A model generated the notes under the pieces. The model ran no database searches. It worked only from the letters and a program-made list of their open reading frames with translations, and was not told where the DNA came from. From an uncultured Erysipelotrichaceae bacterium (GTDB taxonomy: Bacteria; Bacillota_I; Bacilli_A; RFN20; CAG-826): 5,128 bases of DNA. The DNA lies in NCBI GenBank assembly GCA_902800255.1, contig CADCDV010000078.1:1-5128 (forward strand), read 5' to 3'. The position numbers and the translations under genes are program-made. This document shows positions 1-4,716 of this stretch, in pieces; positions within the stretch are counted from its first letter, which is position 1; each line of letters opens with the position of its first letter.

Positions 1-10
1 AAAGTAACGA

Positions 11-1093
11 ATGGATAATAAAAGCGTCTTCAATGCAACTGTATGCGTTATCGGCATTATCTTTTGCTTGATCCATACGATAAACATCCTTCTTAAGAAG
101 GACAGGAGAAAAGACGAGAACAATCTCCTCGTCTTCATGCTTTTCACTGCCTTCCATTTCGCCGTGTATCTCACCTTCACGATCATTAAGATGACCTACA
201 CGAGTAACGCGTTCATCATCGGCTTCTACACAAGCTTCTACGTGATGAATAACTTCCAGGTCTTCCTTCTTTTCGCTTATGCGATTTCCTATATCCCCCT
301 CAAAAAGAAGACCCATAACATCCTTCTTGCCATCAGCCTTGCCCTTTACGCGATCTTCATTGCTTTAGATATCGCAAATATCTTCAACCGCATGTTCTTC
401 ACCGCGGTCGACGGCGTCTACACAAGATCGAAGACGATGATCATCTCGCAAGGCTATCAATTCGTCACCTTCGCGATGGTCTTCTGCTTAGCCGTCTTCA
501 ACAAGAAGGTCACTGTAGGCGAGAAGATCTCATTCGCCGTTTACTGCGTCATCCCGCTTGTCGCCATCATCGTCCAAAACGCTTTCCCAGGATATGCGAT
601 TGCCTATCTTTCGATCATAGTCAACATTCAGATTCTCTTCCTCTTTGTCAACGTGAGAAAGAACATGAAGCTCGCCGATGAAGCAAAGAAAATCAAAGAC
701 GCAGAAGTGAAGATCATGATTTCCCAGATCCAGCCTCACTTCATCTATAACGTTCTTGCATCTATCTCAACCCTCATCAAAATCGATCCTGATAAAGCTC
801 AGCAAGGACTCGACCATTTCACCGATTATCTGAGGGCCAATCTCTCTTCCCTAACAAAAGAAGGTTTAGTCCATTTCTCAGATGAATTAAGGCATATCGA
901 AACCTACGTCTCTTTAGAGGAGATGAGGTTCGAAGACCGACTAAAGGTCATCTATGACATCAAGGCAAAGGACTTCATGGTCCCTGCCTTATCCATCCAG
1001 CCAATCGTCGAGAATGCCATAAAACACGGCATCTTGAAGAAAATCGAAGGCGGAACCCTTACCTTCAAGACCTATGAAGATGCGTGGTGGTAA
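11..1093 (+). CDS. LytS-type sensor histidine kinase, frameshifted in the ATPase domain
   Basis: Membrane sensor kinase of a two-component system, expected to autophosphorylate on His and pass phosphate to the regulator encoded just downstream. Residues 1-214 contain about seven hydrophobic helices (near 10-28, 38-59, 67-93, 102-122, 147-163, 172-190, 195-214), and no extracellular sensor domain is visible. A short charged linker (215-235) leads to the His_kinase motif SQIQPHFIYNVLASI, with phosphoacceptor H243. The ATPase N-box QPIVENAIKHG lies at 330-340. The frame then ends early with AWW and TAA at 1091, before the G1 and G2 ATP-binding boxes. Those boxes are found one frame over at 1081-1254, so one base appears to be missing near 1083. 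Restoring it gives a protein of about 414 residues, normal for the family. An in-frame TAA at 5-7 makes ATG 11 the first possible start, though only ten upstream bases are visible and they show no clear ribosome binding site. Family assignment is firm; the ligand is unknown. As read, the product cannot bind ATP properly. Confidence 0.88.
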   Translation: MDNKSVFNATVCVIGIIFCLIHTINILLKKDRRKDENNLLVFMLFTAFHFAVYLTFTIIKMTYTSNAFIIGFYTSFYVMNNFQVFLLFAYAISYIPLKKKTHNILLAISLALYAIFIALDIANIFNRMFFTAVDGVYTRSKTMIISQGYQFVTFAMVFCLAVFNKKVTVGEKISFAVYCVIPLVAIIVQNAFPGYAIAYLSIIVNIQILFLFVNVRKNMKLADEAKKIKDAEVKIMISQIQPHFIYNVLASISTLIKIDPDKAQQGLDHFTDYLRANLSSLTKEGLVHFSDELRHIETYVSLEEMRFEDRLKVIYDIKAKDFMVPALSIQPIVENAIKHGILKKIEGGTLTFKTYEDAWW

Positions 1094-1254
1094 GCGATGA
1101 TGGTGTCGGTTTCGATGTCGATGCCGTCAAAGGCGATGACCATTTCGGACTCAATAACATCAAATACCGCATCTCCTCGATGTGCAAAGGTGATGTCAAA
1201 GTCGAAAGTGAGCTAGGCAAAGGAACAACCGTCACGGTGTTATTTTATAAGTAG
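1081..1254 (+). pseudogene. Detached C-terminal ATPase part of the histidine kinase
   Basis: Read from 1081, this frame gives CVVVSDDGVGFDVDAVKG, then FGLNNIKYRISSM and ESELGKGTTVTVLFYK, ending at TAG 1252-1254. These are the G1 box (DDGVGF), the G2-type box (FGLNNI) and the final beta strand (GKGTTVTV) of a HATPase_c domain, exactly the parts lost from the kinase frame at 11-1093. There is no plausible independent start with a ribosome binding site, so it is the 3' end of the same gene and not a separate one. The junction reads gatgcgtggtggtaagc. One extra G, giving gat gcg gtg gtg gta agc, would restore D-A-V-V-V-S-D-D-G, which fits the family. It could be a real mutation or a sequencing/assembly error. 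Confidence 0.85.
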
Positions 1255-1262
1255 GTGGGATT

Positions 1263-2021
1263 ATGAAAGTATTGCTTGTCGATGATGAAAAACTTCAGCT
1301 ATTAAGGCTTGAAGGAGTGGTCAAGAAGGTTCTTCCTGAAGCTGAGATCATGACGTACACCAACCCTTTGAAGGCTTTTAGCGAGAACGAGAAGAGCCAG
1401 ATTGACATCGCTTTCCTCGATATTGAGATGCCTGGTCTTAATGGTGTCGCCCTCGCGAAGAAACTCAAAGCCGTCAATCCAAAGGTCAACATCATCTTCG
1501 TGACCGCTTACGACAATTACGCCAGAGAAGCCATGAAGATCCGTGCTTCCGGATATGTCTCTAAGCCTGTAAGCGAAGCCAAGGTTAAAGAGGAAGTGGA
1601 AGGCCTTCGTTATCCAATCGAACTTGCCCCATCCAAAGACCTTCAGATCAAATGCTTTGGCAATTTCGAGGTCTTTTATGACGCAAAACCTCTACGTTTC
1701 TCATATTCGAAGTCAAAAGAGCTCTTTGCCTACCTTGTCGATAGAGAAGGCTCCGCCATCAATATCAACGAACTAAATGCCGTCCTTTGGGAAGAAGACC
1801 ATAAGTCTTATCTTAGGAATCTCATCGCCGATATCCAAAAGACCCTCAAAGACGTCGGTTGCGAAGACGTTTTCGTGAAAAGCCATAACGGCTATTCGAT
1901 CGATGTCGATAAAGTCGAATGCGACGCCTATGAATACAAAAAAGGAAACCCTGATGCGATACGCATGTACCGCGGGGAATACATGATTCAGTATTCTTGG
2001 CCGATATTTGAAAGTTTCTGA
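1263..2021 (+). CDS. Response regulator, receiver plus SARP-type winged-helix domain
   Basis: Transcription factor partner of the upstream kinase. Residues 1-115 form a receiver domain: acidic D7/D8, phosphoacceptor D53 in FLDIEMPGLNG, T81 in FVTAYD, and K101 in SKPVS. All key residues are present, so it should be phosphorylatable. Residues 127-215 form an OmpR/SARP-like winged helix (LQIKCFGNFEVF, SKSKELFAYLVD, LNAVLW, LRNLIADIQKTL, NGYSIDV). The last 35 residues (CDAYEYKK, MYRGEYMIQYSW) match only the beginning of a bacterial transcriptional activation (BTAD) region, so this is a short member of the REC-wHTH-BTAD class (COG3947-like) and not a LytTR regulator. The start is supported by AGGTGGG at 1253-1259, which overlaps the kinase stop codon; the eight-base gap implies co-transcription. 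A terminator follows 16 bases after the stop. Target genes cannot be told from the sequence. Confidence 0.9.
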   Translation: MKVLLVDDEKLQLLRLEGVVKKVLPEAEIMTYTNPLKAFSENEKSQIDIAFLDIEMPGLNGVALAKKLKAVNPKVNIIFVTAYDNYAREAMKIRASGYVSKPVSEAKVKEEVEGLRYPIELAPSKDLQIKCFGNFEVFYDAKPLRFSYSKSKELFAYLVDREGSAININELNAVLWEEDHKSYLRNLIADIQKTLKDVGCEDVFVKSHNGYSIDVDKVECDAYEYKKGNPDAIRMYRGEYMIQYSWPIFESF

Positions 2022-2037
2022 TAATCTGGAAAAAGGT

Positions 2038-2063
2038 AAAAGCAGCCAACACGGCTGCTTTTT
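2038..2063 (+). terminator. Intrinsic terminator after the two-component operon
   Basis: A perfect 10-bp stem, aaaagcagcc (2038-2047) with ggctgctttt (2053-2062), closes a 5-base loop (aacac) and runs into TTTTT at 2059-2063. It lies 16 bases after the response regulator stop and separates this operon from everything downstream. On the minus strand it would also form a hairpin, but with a weaker T-run. Confidence 0.9.
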
Positions 2064-2137
2064 CATACGTTTTTATAAAAAATAAAAAAATCTCTCTTTT
2101 CCGTGGCACTTTTGTGGCAGGGCGAATGTTACCATTC
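2064..2137. other. A/T-rich spacer without a gene
   Basis: No credible open reading frame lies here. The left half is an A/T-rich run (2069-2090). The right half holds a short direct repeat, gtggca at 2103-2108 and 2114-2119, and a small possible hairpin, gaatg (2124-2128) with cattc (2133-2137). If the structured RNA that follows has its own promoter it should lie in this stretch, but I could not find a convincing -35/-10 pair. Confidence 0.5.
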
Positions 2138-2332
2138 AATTGCTTAAGTCTCCAAAAAGCGAGAAAAGCCCTGTTCCTTCGCTAGAGGATCTTAAGCAAA
2201 TTTAGACACAATCGCCTAGGGACAACCACCACCAGTCTCGTAGGCGCGATGGAGCGTCCCTTTCCTTTCTTTCCTCCATCAAAAACAGAATGAGGACCGA
2301 TCCTTGGCTATGCCAACCCTCATTCTTTTTTT
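2138..2332 (+). ncRNA. Candidate structured noncoding RNA with a possible pseudoknot
   Basis: The segment between two terminators is noncoding and rich in complementary pairs. P1: ttgcttaag (2140-2148) with cttaagcaa (2191-2199), 9 bp, enclosing a smaller hairpin agcgag (2158-2163) with ttcgct (2178-2183). P2: cgccta (2213-2218) with taggcg (2241-2246). P3: gatggag (2248-2254) with ctccatc (2274-2280). In addition gggac (2219-2223), in the P2 loop, is complementary to gtccc (2256-2260), in the P3 loop, which would form a pseudoknot or kissing-loop contact. An intrinsic terminator closes the unit. A strong promoter for the next operon lies downstream of that terminator, so this looks like a stand-alone RNA and not simply a leader. 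I do not recognise the family: tRNA, SRP RNA, RNase P, tmRNA and the common riboswitch signatures were considered and not seen. The 5' end and promoter are undetermined. The strand is chosen from the seven-T tract. Confidence 0.42.
2288..2332 (+). terminator. Intrinsic terminator ending the candidate RNA
   Basis: The outer stem gaatgagg (2288-2295) with cctcattc (2318-2325) is 8 bp. It encloses an inner hairpin ttggc (2304-2308) with gccaa (2312-2316) around loop tat. Seven T residues follow at 2326-2332. It sits upstream of the ABC operon promoter, so it must end some other transcript, most simply the candidate RNA. Confidence 0.82.
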
Positions 2333-2347
2333 ATTTCTGCCTAGTTA

Positions 2348-2376
2348 TTGCAAAAGAAATAGGGCGAGCTTAGAAT
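2348..2376 (+). promoter_or_regulatory. Sigma70/SigA-type promoter of the regulator-ABC operon
   Basis: The -35 box TTGCAA (2348-2353) and -10 box TAGAAT (2371-2376) are separated by exactly 17 bases, and each differs from consensus at one or two positions. Transcription would start near 2382-2385, leaving a leader of about 30 bases before the ATG at 2414. It lies just downstream of a terminator, so the operon has its own independent start. Confidence 0.75.
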
Positions 2377-2400
2377 AAGAAAGGTAAGAAAAGTAAGAAA
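2374..2400 (+). repeat. Three tandem 9-bp repeats in the operon leader
   Basis: Three adjacent copies, aataagaaa (2374-2382), ggtaagaaa (2383-2391) and agtaagaaa (2392-2400), share the core taagaaa in perfect 9-bp phase. They begin inside the -10 box and end four bases before the AGGAGG ribosome binding site (2404-2409). They could be stacked binding sites for the AbrB-like product of the first gene, or simply an unstructured purine-rich leader that favours translation. The repeat pattern is directly visible; the role is inferred. Confidence 0.6.
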
Positions 2401-2413
2401 ACTAGGAGGCACA

Positions 2414-2617
2414 ATGGACAAGATAGAAAAAGATAGATTCATCGTCAGCGTCCGTGTAGGACCAAAAGGCCAAATCACCATCCCAGTCGAAGGAAGAAAG
2501 ATGTTCGACATCAAAGAAGGGGACACCCTTATGGTTATGGGCGATAAGGAAAGAGGTCTCGCATTATTAAAGAGCGACCTTTTTTACGAAATCATGGATA
2601 GGGGTGAGAAGAAATGA
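2414..2617 (+). CDS. AbrB/MazE/SpoVT-family DNA-binding protein
   Basis: Small (67 residues) transcriptional regulator of the swapped-hairpin AbrB fold. The diagnostic segment is residues 12-43, VRVGPKGQITIP followed by KMFDIKEGDTLMVMGD, the standard pattern for the dimeric beta-barrel that contacts DNA. After the core there is only a short C-terminal tail (DLFYEIMDRGEKK), so no separate effector domain is present. The start is set by a strong AGGAGG at 2404-2409, 4 bases before the ATG. The stop overlaps the next start (ATGA at 2614-2617), placing it first in a tightly coupled operon with an ABC transporter. Autoregulation of the operon is the likely role. AbrB-fold proteins can also be antitoxins (MazE type), but no toxin gene follows, so that is unlikely here. 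Confidence 0.9.
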   Translation: MDKIEKDRFIVSVRVGPKGQITIPVEGRKMFDIKEGDTLMVMGDKERGLALLKSDLFYEIMDRGEKK

Positions 2618-3465
2618 AAACACTCGAAGTAAGAAACCTCTTTAAGCACTACGAGAAGTTCGACCTCAAAAACGTCTCTTTTGAAATCAAGCCAGGCAAA
2701 ATCATCGGTTTCATCGGAAGAAACGGCGCAGGCAAAACCACAACCCTCAAGTGCATCTATAACCTAGCTAAGCCAACTAGCGGCGAGGTCCTATACGACT
2801 CAAAACCAATCATCGATGTTGAAGCGGACTACAAGCAAGAAGCCGCGATGCTCATCGGTGAGATGAACTATTACGGTACCAAGACCGTCAAATCCTTAAC
2901 GAACGTCACCAAGAAGTTCTATAAGGACTGGGACGAGGACCTTTATCACAGATACCTTGAAACCTTTAATATCGACGAGAACAAACAAATCAAAGCCCTC
3001 TCAACCGGTATGAAGGTCAAATATGGTCTCGCTCTCGCTTTATCTAGAGGCGCAAAAATCCTCCTTCTTGATGAGCCAACCTCTGGTTTAGACCCAGTTA
3101 GCAGGGATGAGCTCCTTGATATCTTCCTCGATCTCGTAAGCGACAAGGAACACTCAATCCTCTTCTCCACACACGTCATCTCTGACTTAGAGAAATGCGC
3201 GGATGACATCATCTACATCAAGAAAGGGGAGATCATCGTTAACGAAAGTGTCTCCACCTTCGAATCCGCTTATCTCCATTACGAAGGGCCAAGCGAAATC
3301 CTCGGCAAAAACGCATCGAAATTCATTTTCTATCGTGACCGCCTTGGCAAATTCGAAGGCATCATGAAGAAGAAAGACGAGATTGACGCCGAGGAAGGTG
3401 TCGAGAAAAGAAAGGCCTCCATGGAAGAGATCATGGTCGCTTTCGAAAGGGGTGAGCAAGAATGA
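2614..3465 (+). CDS. ABC transporter ATP-binding protein, YtrB/CcmA-like
   Basis: Cytoplasmic ATPase subunit of an ABC-2 type transporter, 283 residues, usual for the family. Walker A is GRNGAGKT (35-42, K41). The signature LSTGMK is at 129-134, a variant of LSGGQ often seen in YtrB-like ATPases. Walker B is ILLLDEP (149-155, with E154), the D-loop is SGLDP (157-161), and the switch histidine is H187 in STHVISDLE. The usual Q-loop glutamine is not evident: the expected place reads AAMLIGEMNYYG (77-88), where E83 may fill the position. The region beyond residue 215 is a family-typical C-terminal extension with no motif I can name. The start follows AGGGGTG at 2600-2606 and overlaps the previous stop. 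It pairs with the membrane protein that follows. The substrate is unknown; related cassettes export or respond to antimicrobial peptides and envelope stress. Confidence 0.94.
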   Translation: MKTLEVRNLFKHYEKFDLKNVSFEIKPGKIIGFIGRNGAGKTTTLKCIYNLAKPTSGEVLYDSKPIIDVEADYKQEAAMLIGEMNYYGTKTVKSLTNVTKKFYKDWDEDLYHRYLETFNIDENKQIKALSTGMKVKYGLALALSRGAKILLLDEPTSGLDPVSRDELLDIFLDLVSDKEHSILFSTHVISDLEKCADDIIYIKKGEIIVNESVSTFESAYLHYEGPSEILGKNASKFIFYRDRLGKFEGIMKKKDEIDAEEGVEKRKASMEEIMVAFERGEQE

Positions 3466-4121
3466 AAAAGCTTCTATACAAAGAGATTGTTCTCTGCACG
3501 AACGTCCAAATCATCCTCTTCACTGCCTTTGCGACCTTCATCCTCATTCCTTCTTGGCCACCGGCAATCGCCTTCATCTATCCTTTAAGCGGCCTTATGA
3601 CCTTATTCCCAACGGGCCTAGCCAACAAGGACATCGAATACACGTCTCTTCTTCCGATCAAGAAGACCGACATCGTCAAAGCAAAAGCCTTGTACTTAGG
3701 CCTTATCGAAATTACCGTCCTTCTTTTAGCCGGAATCGCTGGACTTGTGAGATTCTTCTTCTATCCCGCTCCAGTGGAAGCAGATCAACTCGCCTATTTT
3801 ATGGCTACTAGACCTAGCTTCTCCTTATATGGCTTCGCTCTCGCGTCCTTTGGCGTCATGAACATTGTTCTTCTTGGCATGTATTACCGTGATCCGTATA
3901 AGAGGCTCACTGGACCTAGCATCGTCTCTCTAATCGTCTGCATGCTTCTGTTGACGGCAGGCACCCTTGTCATTGCCTTTGTCCCGGCGCTTAGGGAATA
4001 TGATGCTATTGGTTTAGCAGCTCAGCTTGGAACCTTGGGAGCCGGCATCCTTCTCTTCGCCCTCTTTACCTTCCTTGGTTATAGAAGCGGTGCGAAAGGA
4101 TTCACAAACATCGATTTATGA
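3462..4121 (+). CDS. ABC-2 type transporter permease, YtrC/PF13346-like
   Basis: Membrane subunit (219 residues) of the ABC transporter. About six hydrophobic helices are visible, near residues 15-31, 34-51, 77-98, 118-140, 152-173 and 188-206. Between helices 2 and 3 sits the segment ANKDIEYTSLLPIKKTDIVKAK, which resembles the cytoplasmic coupling stretch of the ABC-2 family 5 permeases (the familiar LPISRKEIVxSK pattern). The C-terminus GYRSGAKGFTNIDL also fits that group. It starts inside the ATPase stop codon (ATGA at 3462-3465) with AGGGGTG at 3448-3454, nearly the same ribosome binding sequence used for the ATPase. Only one permease gene is present, so the working transporter is probably a homodimer of this protein with two ATPase subunits. 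Confidence 0.88.
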   Translation: MKKLLYKEIVLCTNVQIILFTAFATFILIPSWPPAIAFIYPLSGLMTLFPTGLANKDIEYTSLLPIKKTDIVKAKALYLGLIEITVLLLAGIAGLVRFFFYPAPVEADQLAYFMATRPSFSLYGFALASFGVMNIVLLGMYYRDPYKRLTGPSIVSLIVCMLLLTAGTLVIAFVPALREYDAIGLAAQLGTLGAGILLFALFTFLGYRSGAKGFTNIDL

Positions 4122-4681
4122 GAAGACTCAGATCCTTAACAGCCTTTCTTCTGACTCCGTTATTCCTTTCTTCGTGCTTTTTTAGCCAAGGATTGCCGAA
4201 TGACCACCCTTTCACGAAAGAGAAGATTAATGGTCTCGAGATATTCTCTAGCCTCGAGATAAGCCTCGATAGCAGTTCAAAGACCGTCAAAGTGAGCTTC
4301 GATGGCTTCGAATCCTCTCCCTCAAAGCTTGAGAAGCTGACCGAAAGGACCGAACTCGATGAGATAGTCACCAACGAATTAGGCATTAAGAGCAAATATG
4401 AGACTGAATATTACTTCTATGAAGTAAAACTCGGCCAAACCGAAAAAGAGGAAGTCGCGAACAAACTTCACGAAAAAATCCTCGAGGCAACGGAAGGAAA
4501 AAGCTTCCAAGATGCTATCAACCTGAGAGACAACGAAGTCAAAGGAGTGGGCCTTTATATCGAGCGAGGCTTATATGAAGGCAAACCGAGAACCAACATG
4601 GAATTCTTCCATTCCGGTGCGCTTCTAAGCAATACGACCATCTATAACGGGAACACGTTATTCGACACTTTAGCGATATAA
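4118..4681 (+). CDS. Predicted lipoprotein of unknown function in the ABC operon
   Basis: A 187-residue protein with a lipoprotein signal: positively charged start MRRLR, hydrophobic stretch to residue 16, and lipobox LSSC (17-20), so C20 should be lipidated and the mature protein anchored on the outer face of the membrane. The rest is soluble, rich in Glu and Lys, with a mixed alpha/beta look: LEKLTERTELDEIVTNELG (71-89) and EKEEVANKLHEKILEA (109-124) look helical, while YYFYEVKLG and GVGLYIERGLYEG look like strands. I recognise no family. It shares an ATGA overlap with the permease stop at 4118-4121 and has no well-placed ribosome binding site (AAAGGA lies 17 bases upstream), which suggests translational coupling. 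Context implies it works with the transporter, perhaps as a surface sensor or partner; it does not resemble classical solute-binding proteins. A terminator follows at once. Confidence 0.85.
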   Translation: MRRLRSLTAFLLTPLFLSSCFFSQGLPNDHPFTKEKINGLEIFSSLEISLDSSSKTVKVSFDGFESSPSKLEKLTERTELDEIVTNELGIKSKYETEYYFYEVKLGQTEKEEVANKLHEKILEATEGKSFQDAINLRDNEVKGVGLYIERGLYEGKPRTNMEFFHSGALLSNTTIYNGNTLFDTLAI

Positions 4682-4684
4682 GAA

Positions 4685-4716
4685 AAAAGACCTCCGATCG
4701 GGGGTCTTTTCTTTTT
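4685..4716. terminator. Bidirectional intrinsic terminator between convergent genes
   Basis: The stem aaaagacctcc (4685-4695) pairs with ggggggtctttt-type sequence at 4700-4710 (11 bp including one G-T pair) around loop gatc. On the plus strand it is followed by c and TTTTT (4712-4716). On the minus strand the A-run at 4683-4688 gives a T-run as well, so it can end both the lipoprotein operon and the convergent Mrp-like gene, whose stop codon lies on its flank. Confidence 0.88.

Noticed and set aside
1076..1093. Programmed -1 ribosomal frameshifting to make the full kinase
   Set aside because: No slippery heptamer of the X XXY YYZ kind is present at the junction and no clear downstream pseudoknot was seen; a missing base is simpler.
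1773..2139. Two minus-strand open frames of 97 residues under the end of the response regulator and the terminator
   Set aside because: They lie antisense to the winged-helix region, one crosses the terminator hairpin, and neither has a ribosome binding site or recognisable domain.
2138..2332. The structured segment as a known riboswitch or housekeeping RNA
   Set aside because: I looked for conserved cores of T-box, SAM, TPP, FMN, lysine, cobalamin and fluoride elements, SRP RNA, RNase P and tmRNA and saw none; a separate promoter after its terminator also argues against a cis leader for the ABC operon.
2414..2617. AbrB-fold protein as antitoxin of a toxin-antitoxin pair
   Set aside because: The next gene, overlapping by 4 bases, is an ABC ATPase and no small toxin-like gene is adjacent.
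3383..3811. A 142-residue plus-strand open frame overlapping the ABC ATPase end and permease start
   Set aside because: It runs out of frame across two well-supported genes, is rich in Arg, Ser, Pro and His as expected of an alternative-frame reading, and has no sensible start site.
4102..4395. Minus-strand 97-residue open frame under the lipoprotein gene
   Set aside because: It is antisense to a gene with a clear signal peptide and operon linkage; its composition is that of a shadow frame.
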